Origin: Neoceratodus forsteri
Taxonomy: Eukaryota > Chordata > Ceratodontiformes > Ceratodontidae
Direction of reading: 5' to 3'
Assembly (NCBI GenBank): GCA_016271365.2
Contig: CM057455.1
Location: 1,558,900,501-1,558,964,500 of the forward strand
DNA: 64,000 nucleotides
A model generated the notes under the pieces. That model saw nothing but the letters and a program-made list of their open reading frames with translations, was not told the DNA's origin and made no database searches. The position numbers and the translations under genes are program-made. Below, piece after piece: positions 54,211 through 64,000 of the stretch; position 1 is the stretch's first letter, and each line of letters starts with the position of its first letter.

Positions 54211-54497
54211 AACACACAACAGGAAAGGTCTTGGCACACCTTAGACTGGACAAAAAAAACTGTCCACACAGAATGAGTAAAATATAACTTACCTTTAAAG
54301 TGGAATGCAAAAAGCCTGCAACCAGGTGAAATGTGCGTGAGGGGTTTTCTGTGCCTGCATTATATGTACGTTATGTCTGCCGTCACTGTTTTTTTGCACT
54401 CCACTAGTAAAGATCAGTAGTATTTTACTCGTTCTGCGTGGAGAGTTTTTTTTTGTCCAGAATAAGGTGTTCCAAGACCTTTCCTGTTGTGTGTCTC
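54211..54497. repeat. Long palindrome, about 287 bp
   Basis: ACACACAACAGGAAAGGTCT at the left end pairs with AGACCTTTCCTGTTGTGTG-like sequence at the right end. Further pairs are GGACAAAAAAAACTGTCCAC with GGAGAGTTTTTTTTTGTCC, and CTTTAAAGTGGAATGCAAAA with TTTTTTGCACTCCACTAGTAAAG-like sequence. The words GTCTCCATCCGATAG occur on both outer sides (54145 and 54493), in direct orientation. Confidence 0.75.
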
Positions 54498-54549
54498 CAT
54501 CCGATAGTTGGTTGCTTGCCTGTGGTTGTTTTTTCAGAAAAGTTCACCT

Positions 54550-55043
54550 GAATGAATATCCCATCCTTAACTGCCAACTTTTTTAAGTGCCCGCATCAGA
54601 GCTACTCTTTGAGGTTTAATGATAAATCTCTACTTATTATGCCAAAGGTCGCCACCCTGATGGACAACCTACTTTTGTCCTTGGGGCCTGGAACTACCTC
54701 CCTGCAGCTGTCCGCTGTGCCCTCACTGAATACTTCCTCAAACAGGCATTGAGGAATCGTCTACTGACCTCCTCAGCTTGTTTTTGTACATGACTACACA
54801 ACCTTTTCCCAGCGTTCCCCTATTTGTCCAGAGTCACTACTTACTTCTGCTGGGATTTTTTTTTTCTGACATATTTACCTATGCCTCTGATAGGAAACAA
54901 TATACTCTTATGTGCCCTGTTGTAAATAGTGTTATTTTTGTTCCATGTATGTCTGTTACTTTTAGTTCTTTGTAAACCTAGATCATTCCTGGAAACAGGC
55001 ACTTCTCTGTATAATGTGCCTACCCGATCAACAAAACTAAAGT
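54550..55043 (+). mobile_element. LINE ORF2 C-terminus and 3' tail (Rex1/CR1-like)
   Basis: Around 54650-54780 frames read LGPGTTSLQLSAV and a parallel CALTEYFLKQALRNRLLTSS, the Ala-Leu-rich end of this ORF2. A 250-bp 3' UTR ends AATGTGCCTACCCGATCAAC AAAACTAAA, the family tail. It directly abuts the end of DIRS-3. Confidence 0.65.
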
Positions 55044-55049
55044 ACAGTT

Positions 55050-55245
55050 ACGTAAGAACATACCGTAAAAGTAGATCTTCAAGTGAGGTTCCTGCAGTAG
55101 GTCATAACATGTAGGACTGTGCCCTCTGGCATCAGGACCACATGGCAAACTTTTGCTAGCAATGTCTGGCAGGAAACTGCCCACACGATGTCACGTGACT
55201 GACGTCAGCTTGAACCTATAAGTAGGCGGTCCCTGCGCCCACCTT
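55050..55245 (-). repeat. DIRS-3 inverted terminal repeat, 3' side
   Basis: GGTTCCTGCAGTAGGTCATA, ACATGTAGGACTGTGCCCTC, CATGGCAAACTTTTGCTAGC and CTATAAGTAGGCGGTCCCTG have their complements in 61240-61416. Confidence 0.92.
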
Positions 55246-55366
55246 CCAGTTCTCCCACTGGAGATCCAAGAGAGTGCAACAGGAGAAAAGGATACTGTCC
55301 CTGGAGCCCAATCCAAATAGGCTGGCAAGAGCAAACAGAAGACTGGGGGAAGGAGGGAGGGAAAAA

Positions 55367-55480
55367 GATGACCTACTGCAGGAACCTCTCTCGAAGATCT
55401 ACTGCTACAGTAAGGTCTTATGTAACTGTACTATCTTACTTCGAGAGGGTTCCTGCAGTAGGTCATAACATGTAGGACTG
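55367..55480 (-). repeat. DIRS-3 internal complementary region
   Basis: GATGACCTACTGCAGGAACC, CGAAGATCTACTGCTACAGT and CTTATGTAACTG copy the complement of the 55050 end. They are followed at once by TACTATCTTACTTCGAGAGG and GTTCCTGCAGTAGGTCATAA, matching the complement of the 61416 end. Confidence 0.92.
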
Positions 55481-55556
55481 AGTCCCAAGCAGTCAACTGA
55501 TCAGGACAAACTGAAGCATGGGAGGGAGAAAGGTCTGCAGAAAGAACAGAGCAGGT

Positions 55557-56610
55557 CTATGACAGAAGGCCCTGCAGGATGGCTAAGCCAAAACCCACCC
55601 TACGCCTAGAGGCAATGTCCAGACTGTAATGTTTAGTGAAGGTCTGGACTGAACTCCAAGTTGCAGCAGCACAAATCTCCACTGCGGACACATTTCTGAA
55701 AAAGGCAGCAGAGGCAGCCATACTGCTAGTGGAATGACCTTTGACCTCTCCTGGAAGAGGCTTGTCATACTTCTGGTAGCAGAAATGCATGCAGTTAGCC
55801 AACCATTTGGACAAGCACTGCTTAGAGACTGCCGACCCCAGAGTCTTGGGGGCGAAGGAAACAAAAAGCTGGTCATCTTTACGGACGTCTTTAGTCCTGC
55901 TAATGTAGTAGCGCAATATCCTGTGCACATCCAAAGTGTGCAGGAGCGCCTCACCCCATTAGCGTAAGCTGGATAATAGAATGGTAGTTCAACAGTTTAA
56001 TTCAAAGTGAACTCAGAAACCACCCTGGGAAGAAACTTAGGATTTGTACGAAGAGCCACTCGGTCTCTGTGGAAAATCAGATAAGGCTCCTTACACATCA
56101 AGGACTGGCGCTCAGAGATCCTTCGAGCAGAAGTAATGGCAACTAAAAAGAGCACCTTCCAAAACAGATAGTGCAACTCACAGCTTACTGCTGGTTCAAA
56201 GGGAGATAAAGTAAGCTTTTCCCAAAAAAAAAAATTAAAATCCCAAGGTTGGGGAGATTACGTATGGGGGTTTCAGATTGAGGATCCCTTTCAGAAATGT
56301 TTTGGATACCTCCAACTGAGCAATCGTCTTTCCATCTACCAGGGAATGGTAGGCAGAGATAGCAGACAGGTGGACCTTTAACAAAGAGTAAATGAGAGTC
56401 CTTAGTCAGGCAGATGCAAGAGGTACTCCATCACCTGGGGCACTGGGCAAGAAAGAGGGTCCCGCTCTTTTGAGACCACCCAAATGGAAAACCATTTCCA
56501 TTTCATAGCGTAAGTAGCTCCAGTGGAAGGCTTTCTGACCTCCACCAAAATTTGGGCGACCTGTCGCAGACTCCAAAATGGTTTGCGATTATGTCTGAAG
56601 GAACCACGCA
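55557..56610 (-). pseudogene. DIRS-3 tyrosine recombinase; HxxR Arg replaced by Ser
   Basis: The C-terminal 125 codons are open: VHRILRYYISRTKDVRKDDQ, LFVSFAPKTLGSAVSKQCLS, ANCMHFCYQKYDKPLPGEVK, then GHSTSSMAASAAFFRNVSAV and AATWSSVQTFTKHYSLDIAS with the HYS Tyr. DIRS-1 and DIRS-2 have HSIR and HSTR at the same site, while this copy reads HSTS (codon AGC). The N-terminal part (56611-55950) is split by frameshifts. Confidence 0.85.
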
Positions 56611-57330
56611 TGGAGATGTAGGGATCTGAGGCCCGGATGCACCAGTCTGCCCTGATCCTGCATCAACAGGTTGTGCCAGTGGAAACCAAATCTGCCTGGG
56701 CCAGAGGGGAGCAATCAGCAACAGCTGTGCCCCCTCTGCATGAAGTTTCAGCAGAACCTTCTGCAGAATGGGAAAGGGAGGGAAGGTGTACAAGTATCTC
56801 CTTGTCCAACAGAGAGATAACATGTCTAGCCAGATAACACCTGGCTCTTGAACAAGTGAGCAAAGCTTGGGAAGCTTTGGGTTGGATGGGGCGGCAAACA
56901 AATCTACCTCTGGATGCCCCCAGTGGTGGAACAGATTTTCTGCTACTTCCTGGTGTAGTTCCCATTCATTAGCTGGGGCTAAGGTATGGCTGAGGCTGTC
57001 CTCCTGGATATTGTGCACAGCTGTGAGATGCAGACAGTGCTGGACTGCCCAATACCAGACCTGCATCGCTTCCCTGCACAGAGGATACAATCAGGTGCCT
57101 CCTTGCTTGCTGATGAACCAGACTACAGACATATTGTTGCTCTGAAACAACAGTGTTCCCGCTGTCAGAAGGGACTGAAAGGCCTGAAGGGCATACAGGA
57201 CCGCCCTCATCTCCAGAATGTTTATGTGGAGCGAGAACTCCAACTGGGACCATTTCCCCTGGGTTTGGGGGTCTCCCAGGTGAGCTCTCCAACCCAGACC
57301 GGATGCATCTTTGGCGAGGGTTCAAGAGGG
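56500..57330 (-). pseudogene. DIRS-3 RNase H domain
   Basis: Frames give HINILEMRA-like (57230-57200), QSNNMSVVWFISKQGGT-like (57150-57100), and an open 195-codon stretch from 57090: YPLCREAMQVWYWAVQHCLH, LTAVHNIQEDSLSHTLAPAN and VDLFAAPSNPKLPKLCSLVQ. The domain order follows DIRS-1, with at least one frameshift and one stop near 57090. Confidence 0.75.
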
Positions 57331-57479
57331 CGGGGGGGCCAGAATGGTGTCCCCCGAAACATGTTCAGAGGGTCCTGCCACCTCGAGAGGTCCTTCTTGA
57401 ATGCACTGGACACCAGAATAGGATGATCCAGGTTGTCTGTACGCTGATCCCACTGTACCTGTAAGGTCCATTGGGTGAC

Positions 57480-58203
57480 ACTCATATGCAGCCTGGCCAG
57501 AGGTACGGTTGGAATGGCCGCAACATCAAGCTGACGAAGCACAAAAACACCCTGGCTGGGGCATGGCTGGAGGAGGCTACCAGTTTGGCCTGCTCCTGCA
57601 AAGTATCCACTCTGTCCACTGGGATTAAGGCCTTGCCCTGGACCATGTACAGTACCGCCCCAAAGAATTGAAGGTGCTGGGATGGGACCAGAGGCAACTT
57701 GGGGTAACTGATAGTAAGTAATACCCAGTCATGCAAAAAGGCCCAGGGTGGAGGACAGGGAATCCTCCAGGCTGCTCCTGGATGGGGCTACTATGAGCCA
57801 ATCGTCCAGGTACGGGAACACAAATTCCATGGCAAGAAAGTGCCACTGCCACCACCACTAGGCACTTGGTGAAGACTCTGGGTGCTGAGGAAAGGTCAAA
57901 GGGGAGGGCTTTGAACTGGAAATGCTCCCCTTGGAAGGAAAACCTCAGGAAGTAGCGGTGGCCAGGGAAAACCAGAATGTGCAGGTACGCATCCTGCATA
58001 TCCAGTGCAGAGAGCCAATGGTCTGTCTGGAGCAGGGGCAGGAGTCCCTGGAGTGTCAGCATGCAGAATCTTTGGTACTCTACATAAAGGTACAGTTGGC
58101 TGAGGTCTAAGATGGACCTGAGATCACCCATCTTTTTGGGAATGAGGAAGAAATGGGAGTAATAACCTTTTCTCCTCTGTGCCCAGGGTACTGGCTTTAT
58201 CAC
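57480..58203 (-). pseudogene. DIRS-3 reverse transcriptase with a frameshift before motif C
   Basis: MIKPVPWAQRRKGYYSHFFL, IPKKMGDLRSILDLSQLYLY, HWLSALDMQDAYLHILVFPG (motif A), FKALPFDLSSAPRVFTKCLV (motif B). Near 57835 the frame shifts by one base and FVFPYLDDWLIVAPS (motif C, catalytic DD) is read in another frame. The remaining connection reads ARLHMSVTQWTLQVQWDQRT, at 57542 onward. Confidence 0.87.
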
Positions 58204-58244
58204 GGATTTTCAGAGCAGTGCCTGCATCTCATCCCTTACTAGTG

Positions 58245-61125
58245 TTACGTAGTCTGAGGGATAATGAGATCAACTTGGATGAGAGTCTGATCTGGAGGTT
58301 TTCCAGAAACTCGATGGTCTGCCCTCTTGCTATGAGCTGAATGACCCAGGTATCCGAAATGATGCCCTGCCACTAGGTGGAAGGCAAATCTTCCCCCACT
58401 GGCTCCACACTGTCTGGAGGTGGAGGGGGGGCTAAAGGAGTTAGGAGATGGAGGAACGGGTTGGGAAGGCACCATCTTCAGCTCATTGGGTCTTGGAGGC
58501 AGGGGGAAAGGTAACGGCAGGTCCCAATGCTCTCCTTTTATTTTGACGCCTGTTAAAAGGCGGTTTGCCTTGACACTTTTGCTGGCGCTAAAGGGCTGCT
58601 TGGGCTTGAAGCCCGCCTTGTACATGAACTTAACTAATCTCAGATCCTGCCCACTGTATTGAAGGCCTGTTATGATGTCCTTGGTATCTCCCCCAAAAAG
58701 GACAGATCCTCAGAAGAGGGCATCTTGTATGGCTGCCTGAACATCCAGGGAAAGCCCCGAAATATGGAGCCAAGCGTGGCGCCTAAGGCAGACTGCTGCT
58801 ACTGAAGAGCAAGCCACAGTATCTAGAGAGTCGTAGGTAGTCCTTAGTGCATGCCTAGAAGAGATCTTAGACAGCCTTGAGGCCTTGGTAAGCTCCGACT
58901 TAAGGTCCGAGTCCTCCACCTTTTCCAGCCTAGCCTCGAGCTGAGCCACGGTAGCTTTTCTGGTACGAATCATAAGTGCTACATAGTTCAAGGAATGTAA
59001 GACACATATAGATAAGGAGTAGATCTTACGACCAAACTGATCTAACTGCCTCAACTCCTTGTCAGGAGGAGAGGTACTCATATGTTTAGGTTTGACAGTA
59101 TGGTCGTAAGCCGCAGCAATCAAGATGGAGTCTGCCTTTGGGTGAGAGCATAGATAAGGAGTGCTCTCAGGAGAATGGCAGGCCCGGTCCACCTTCTTGG
59201 GGATGGCTGGAAAGGAGTGAGGTATCTGCCAGATAGTAGAAATAAGATCCTCGTTGGGCTCCGTCCACGGGGGGATCAGAATGGGTGATGCCTCTGCTAA
59301 GTCCAAGTACTCTGCTAGGCACTTGCATTTCAGGTCTTGCTCCTTTGCATTCCAACCATTAGCTTGTTGGAGAATGCGGAGGAGTTCGGTGAAATAGGGG
59401 TCTTCGGGAGGAGGCTTGGGAGACTCCTTACCCTTGGACAGCATGGCTTCTGAAAGGTTTCTGAATGACGAGTTGGAGGGGTCAGCCTCAGACTCCGAGG
59501 AATCCCCCTTCTCAGAGGTCTTAGGCTCAGTTAGAGTGACCTCTGGAGTAATGCGCCCAGAAATGTGCACTGTGGTGGAATGGCCTGACCTGTGAGAACC
59601 AACGGGAGACAAACAGCATGGGGTGGGGGTTGCCACTGGGGCCAAGTCTCTTGTCTAAATCCACCACCAACTTAGATTTGGCCTCCTGCCACCATGTCTG
59701 GAACATGGCCCAGAGGTCCTGCTGAGGCTGAGGCTGGAAGTACTGGTAACCTGCCCCTGGATAATGAGGGGGAGGGTAACCTGGCACCTGAAAAGGGGGG
59801 CTATAGCCCAGTGCCTGATATCCAGGGTAAAAGCCGTGGGCAAAGGGAGCAGACATTGGGACTGACGGTGAGTAGCCTGGCGTCGGCAGGACCAGGTAAT
59901 GTGAATAGCCCAAGGGTGAACCATAGGGGATACCCTGATGGTCCAAGGATGTCCCCAGGGGCCTTTAAGGAGGTGAAACAGAGGAACCTAGCAAGTTATC
60001 CAGCACTGGGAGTCCCAACATCAGGGTAGCTGGCGTTGGGACTGGTGCTGGGAAGCCTGGCATCTGGTTCTCAAGCGTCGGAAAAGATGGTGTCAGACTT
60101 AGGGGGCGTGACGGAGGCTCCAATAGAATGTGGCCCAAGAAGTCAAACTGGGCACCTGAAGTCAGAGGCATGGAGCCCAGGGTCAGGGCTGAGGGAGGGC
60201 CTGACAAGGTCGGAAGGTCCTTGAGAGATGGTGGAGGAACCGACTCTGACAGAAGAGCCCTAGGAGGGTCATCTGAGAGGTTCTGGAGGGTTACCGGTGC
60301 TGGAGTGGGTGAAGAAAGGACCACGTCCAGCCTCCATCCTGGGTAGAGGATCGGACACAGGAGGTTCCACCAGCATAGGTGGAGGGGAAGGCTCCCTGTC
60401 AGGGGAAACCTGATGGGAGGGCTGGCCTTAGGAGGTCAGCAAGCTCAGCTAGACGTTGGGTGTGTTGGGTGTCAGCCCGACTGGTGAGCTTCGCCCAGGC
60501 AGACGCCAGAGTCCCCTGCATTGGTGGATAATGAGGCAGGCAAGCGACTCATCAACTGATGTCGGGCAGGTTCCCTTCGGGCAAGAACTGTACTTTTCGT
60601 CAACCGGGTGGGCTCCGGAAGAACCGGAATCTGACTTACCGGTGGTGACCGGTGTCCGCTGAAGATCCCCGTGGGTGACTTATCGGTCAAGGATCCCGTC
60701 TTGGAGCCCATCTTAATGAGCTTAAGAGATGTAGAGGAACCAGAGGAACTGGACTATGAGGCCTGGACAATCACCAGAGGAGGCGGCCGAGGAGCAGTGT
60801 CTGCAGGCTTGAGCCCTGTGGTCTTTTGGTAGAGGGTTGCTTTCAGTCCTCCAGGAGCTCCCGCTCCCGGTGCTTCTCTGTCTTTCTTTTTCCTTTTATT
60901 CTCCTAAGAAGGGGAGTCCCTCACCATCCTGGACTTCAAAAGATGGGCTTCTAGCACCTGCTGCCTATGTTTGCATATGGCTTGACTGAAGGGCTTGCAA
61001 TCCAGGCAGGCCTCGATGTCGTGGGCCAAGCCTAGGCAGAAGAGGCAGAGCTTATGGCTGTCTTTATGAGGGATCTGCGAGCCACACCACTTCTTGGTCT
61101 TCGGAGGACTGGATGGAGAAGGCAT
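58245..61125 (-). pseudogene. DIRS-3 gag-like region
   Basis: Likely start ATG at 61125 (MPSPSSPPKTKKWCGSQIPH). The Cys cluster CLFCLGLAHDIEACLDC follows, as in the other DIRS gags. A long Pro/Ser-rich middle has YPPPHYPGAGYQYFQPQPQQ (around 59790). A 311-codon open frame (59645-58710) includes EMQVPS-free helical text such as RQLDQFGRKIYSLSICVLHS, LNYVALMIRTRKATVAQLEA and AAVCLRRHAWLHISGLSLDV. The last part resembles the RRAWLRLSSFPADTQ block of DIRS-1 gag. Frames change several times between 61000 and 59600. Confidence 0.75.
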
Positions 61126-61239
61126 AAAACTAAAGAAGAACAAACTATTATTGGTAGAAATAATACTTACCAAAATGGCGATCGACTGGAGCAATGTTCA
61201 CCGCGAAGTCCTTGCGCAGGCTGATGGTGGGAAAGAACT

Positions 61240-61416
61240 GGAAGGCAGGCACGGGGACCACCCAGTTATAGGGTAACACTGACATCAGTCATGTGACGGG
61301 TGGGCAGTCCCCGCCAAACATTGCTAGCAAAAGTTTGCCATGTGGTCCTGACGCCAGACAGCGCAGTCCTACATGTTATGACCTACTACAGGAACCCTCT
61401 CAAAGTAAAATCTACA
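61240..61416 (-). repeat. DIRS-3 inverted terminal repeat, 5' side
   Basis: AACATTGCTAGCAAAAGTTT, GCCATGTGGTCCTGACGCCA and AGTCCTACATGTTATGACCT mirror 55050-55245. Confidence 0.92.
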
Positions 61417-61429
61417 TCAACAAATACTG

Positions 61430-62425
61430 TAAAGGGTGTCAAGCCTCTACAGTGGGTAATTGAGTGCATTCATATAAATAGGATCAGCATAATCAAAGGG
61501 GAGCATTAGTACTGTGGCATATTTGCAGTTTGGGAGCCGATCTCAAGGGGAAGGCTGGAATGATGTCTATTGTGGGCTCCTAATTTAGGTCAGTACGGAG
61601 GTCACACTTTAGACAGGGAGTACAACCAATATACCATATATTTATATTTGGGTACATTTTGTAAACTACAATTTTCAGAATTTGTAACACACAGTGGATG
61701 TTGGATCTGCCTGAGCGTCTTTCAAGAACCAAATACCATACTTTGAGTTTTTCAGCATTCAGCACTAAGTTATTGATTTTTAGATAGTCATGAAAAAATT
61801 TAAATTATCCTGTAATTTTTGCTGTATTTCCAGAACTTACATCCCTCAATGTAAACAACAGCATCATCAGCACACAAGTGGGTCCTTACTCTCCTGAGAT
61901 TTTTGTCTAGATTGTTTATGTTTCCGTAGAGGAAAAAAAGAAGAGGCCTGAGAATGGACCCATGGGGTACACCCATCTCAACAGGGAGCAGCTAAGATTT
62001 CAAACCTGTGACAGAGACCAGCTGGTGCCTGTTAGTCAAACAACTCCTTCTCCACCTAGGGGAACAGTCATCCTAACCGAAATAGGGTCAGTTTAAATAA
62101 CAAATGATCTTGGCTGACGTGGCAAAACCCTTGACCAATCCCACAAAGATTGCACAAGTGAGCTGGCCCAGTCGATGAAAGTCTGGAGATTATAAATAAC
62201 CTTGTTTAGTGCAGTGGATACGCTACGAAAATGTTTGAATCCTGTTTGATTAACATTTAATAAGCTATTTGTAAGAGATAGAGGAAGTCACTTGTTTGGT
62301 AATAAGTTTCTCAAATAGTTTAGAAACACACTGCAAAAGAGAGCCCAAGTGATAATTTGAGGTTAAATTTGTTGAGCTAGATTTATAGATTGGAATGACC
62401 TGTGCATACTTTCACTGACAGGGGA
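61430..62425 (-). mobile_element. LINE reverse transcriptase fragment, decayed
   Basis: Around 62000-61850 the minus strand reads VEMGVPHGSILRPLLFFLYG (motif B) and THLCADDAVVYI (motif C, catalytic DD). Upstream is RHQLVSV-like text. Stops are frequent. A non-LTR element of the Rex1/CR1 group or a relative; sense to LAMA1. Confidence 0.72.
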
Positions 62426-62585
62426 TCAGGCCAGTGGTGAGCTGAGTGATCTGTTGATTACTGCAGAGGTTGACAAATAAAAGGAGCCAGTACATATGAG
62501 CAGTTTACTCCTGAGGACACTAATGCATGTGACCTTGGCAGGACCTAAAGCTATCAATTCTTTCAAGACTGACTCATATCCGACC

Positions 62586-62980
62586 AAGTAGCACATTGGT
62601 AGAGTTACCACCTGCTGCACCAGTAACTCGGGTTCAAGAACGGACATGGGTCGCTCAAGGGCTTGCTGGGGAGGGCTGAGCATCCCTATGGACAGTACTC
62701 TTTCTTGGGAGGGTTAACGCTAACCACTGGGTGGCTGCCACCATGAAGGAATCTAGGTGGGAGCAGACTGAGATGCAAGGAAAAGGGATCCCACCGGCAT
62801 GACACCAGGGGCTGTCACCACAGAGGTGGCATATGCACAAGGTGGTCACTACACACACACTGTGGGAGTAGGGAAAAATGGCATAACCCTACCCCCCCCC
62901 AACCGTGGCTGGATGCTGGCCTGATCTCTGCAGGCCCTACACCAGTAACTGAGCATCTCCAGGTCCTGTGGCAGAGGACA
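62586..62980 (+). mobile_element. tRNA-derived SINE-like repeat
   Basis: AGTAGCACATTGGTAGAGTT is a good A box and TAACTCGGGTTCAAGAACGG a good B box at tRNA spacing. About 320 bp of GC-rich body follows. No cloverleaf acceptor stem closes, so it is not a functional tRNA. The 3' edge is uncertain. Confidence 0.65.
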
Positions 62981-63185
62981 GAGTGAAGCATGAAGGTAAG
63001 CTCAAGAGAAGCCAGGTGATAGGGCTGAGGGCAGGATGGAAGAAGAAACAGATAACGTACTGACAGACAAGGAAGGTAGGAAGGAGTCCATCTCTGGATA
63101 AGTGCTGATCAGTTCATTTGGGAACCTCATGACCCACCACCTCATACTCCAAATAAAATTAGGTTTGTTAGTTAAGTTTACTTAA

Positions 63186-63826
63186 AGTAAAGGTGTGGTG
63201 TAACAGTTTGGGCTTTACAGCCCACTACCCTTCCGCGGCAATAGCCCTTCGATGCTAAATTCAGCATTTTTAATGCACCCTATAAAGTTTGGGAAGGGAA
63301 CGTAACTCTGGCCGGACTGCCAGCCAGCCGATCCCTTCCCACTTCCTAATCCACCTGCTCCACCCCTGCGCTCCCCCGTTTTGTGATGTGCTACCAGGGA
63401 GAGCATGGGGAAGTCCCATATGACTCTTTGGGGCTCACTGTCAAACATCTTTTCATAACTTCAAAGTACCTTTTGTTTAAAAATGAAAGCATCGCCCAAC
63501 TAATAGGGACCCTATTAGTTTGAAACGCTTTCATTTTAACAAAAAAAATCAAATTAAAAAAAATACTCTGAAAAGCAAGCCCCATAGAGTCGTGCCAAAC
63601 AAATCTCCACGCTCTCCTGGTAGCATATAAAAACAAAGGCTGAAAACAAGTAGATCAGAAGTGGGAAGGGATCTGCTGGCTAGGCAGTTCAGCCAGAGTT
63701 ATGATCCCATCCCAAACTTTATAGGGTGCATTAAAAATGCTGAATTTAGCACAGAGGGGCTATTGCCACCACAGGGTAGTGGGCCATGAAGCCCAGAATG
63801 TATTTCAATTAAATCACACCTTTACT
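63186..63826. mobile_element. TTAA-flanked 641-bp palindromic MITE (Kolobok- or piggyBac-type)
   Basis: Left end AGTAAAGGTGTGGTG and right end CACACCTTTACT are inverted. Both are flanked directly by TTAA (63182-63185 and 63827-63830). The arms are about 300 bp: GCAATAGCCC, AAATTCAGCATTTTTAATGC and TATAAAGTTTGGGAAGGGA on the left are matched by complements at 63660-63770. The centre is near 63505 (AATAGGGACCCTATT). AG...CT termini with a TTAA target fit Kolobok better than piggyBac. No transposase. Confidence 0.85.
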
Positions 63827-64000
63827 TTAAAATTAATTTTGCTTGTTTAAAACATTCAGTGACACACAACGATTGCTCTCACTTTAACTGTGTCTTACAT
63901 GACTCAGCATCACTCAAACAGAAACGGGGAGAGGAGTCATTGCATGAAACTGGATATGTAAGACAAGTAAAATAATTTTTTTATAAACCTAGTGAAACCC

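Larger units (their letters stand above)
55044..61418 (-). mobile_element. DIRS-3: full-length DIRS element of a second lineage (6.4 kb)
   Basis: Same gene order as DIRS-1 (gag, reverse transcriptase, RNase H, tyrosine recombinase, internal complementary region) but with unrelated terminal repeats, so a separate family. The repeats at 55050-55245 and 61240-61416 are highly complementary, which suggests a relatively recent insertion, yet the coding regions contain frameshifts and one changed recombinase residue. Sense orientation with respect to LAMA1, 8.4 kb upstream of the first visible exon. Confidence 0.93.

Noticed and set aside
62586..62660. tRNA gene
   Set aside because: A and B boxes are present but no closed cloverleaf or acceptor stem, and a long SINE body follows.
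63215..63448. Minus-strand frame containing FPNFIGCIKNAEFSIEG, resembling a laminin G-domain phrase (GCIKN)
   Set aside because: It lies inside an arm of the TTAA-flanked palindromic MITE, has no splice sites in phase, and would be in the wrong order for LAMA1 (LG sequence upstream of the coiled coil).

Overview
The window is intronic vertebrate DNA. Its only host gene is an internal part of a laminin alpha-1 (LAMA1) gene on the minus strand. Eight exons can be chained by reading frame and splice phase (46543-46653, 45174-45337, 42626-42764, 40264-40366, 16682-16798, 16282-16464, 7244-7398, 790-933). Together they give 1116 nt, or 372 codons without a stop. They encode the late alpha-chain coiled coil (domains II/I) and the start of laminin G-like domain 1, with IKVAVSADRDC at the LG1 boundary. 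The gene continues past both ends of the window.

The introns are very large (up to 23.5 kb) and hold almost everything else. There are three DIRS-type tyrosine-recombinase retrotransposons (8.9-14.7, 17.1-21.7 and 55.0-61.4 kb) plus fragments of at least one older copy. All are on the minus strand, the same orientation as LAMA1. Each of the three keeps inverted terminal repeats and an internal complementary region. Other repeats are L2-like LINE 3' fragments, Rex1/CR1-like LINE pieces with a shared 3' tail, two L1-type ORF1 relics, MIR-like CORE-SINEs, tRNA-derived SINEs (three with target-site duplications), palindromic MITEs including a TTAA-flanked 641-bp one, two long degenerate minisatellites and a 298-bp tandem satellite.

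DIRS, L2, L1, Rex1-like and CORE-SINE repeats together with multi-kilobase introns suggest an amphibian with a large genome. A caecilian fits best and a salamander is possible; this is inferred from repeat content, not from a species-diagnostic sequence.

Layout: 0-7.4 kb, two LAMA1 exons, an L2 fragment and unclassified repeats. 7.7-15.0 kb, a SINE, an old DIRS fragment, DIRS-1 and extra DIRS ends. 15.4-17 kb, an L2 fragment and two exons 217 bp apart. 17-40 kb, one giant intron with DIRS-2, SINEs, MITEs, LINEs and a satellite. 40-46.7 kb, four exons in short introns. 46.7-64 kb, a further intron with no exon found, holding minisatellites, SINEs, DIRS-3 and a TTAA palindrome. No bacterial-type operon, CRISPR array, rRNA gene or functional tRNA gene was seen.
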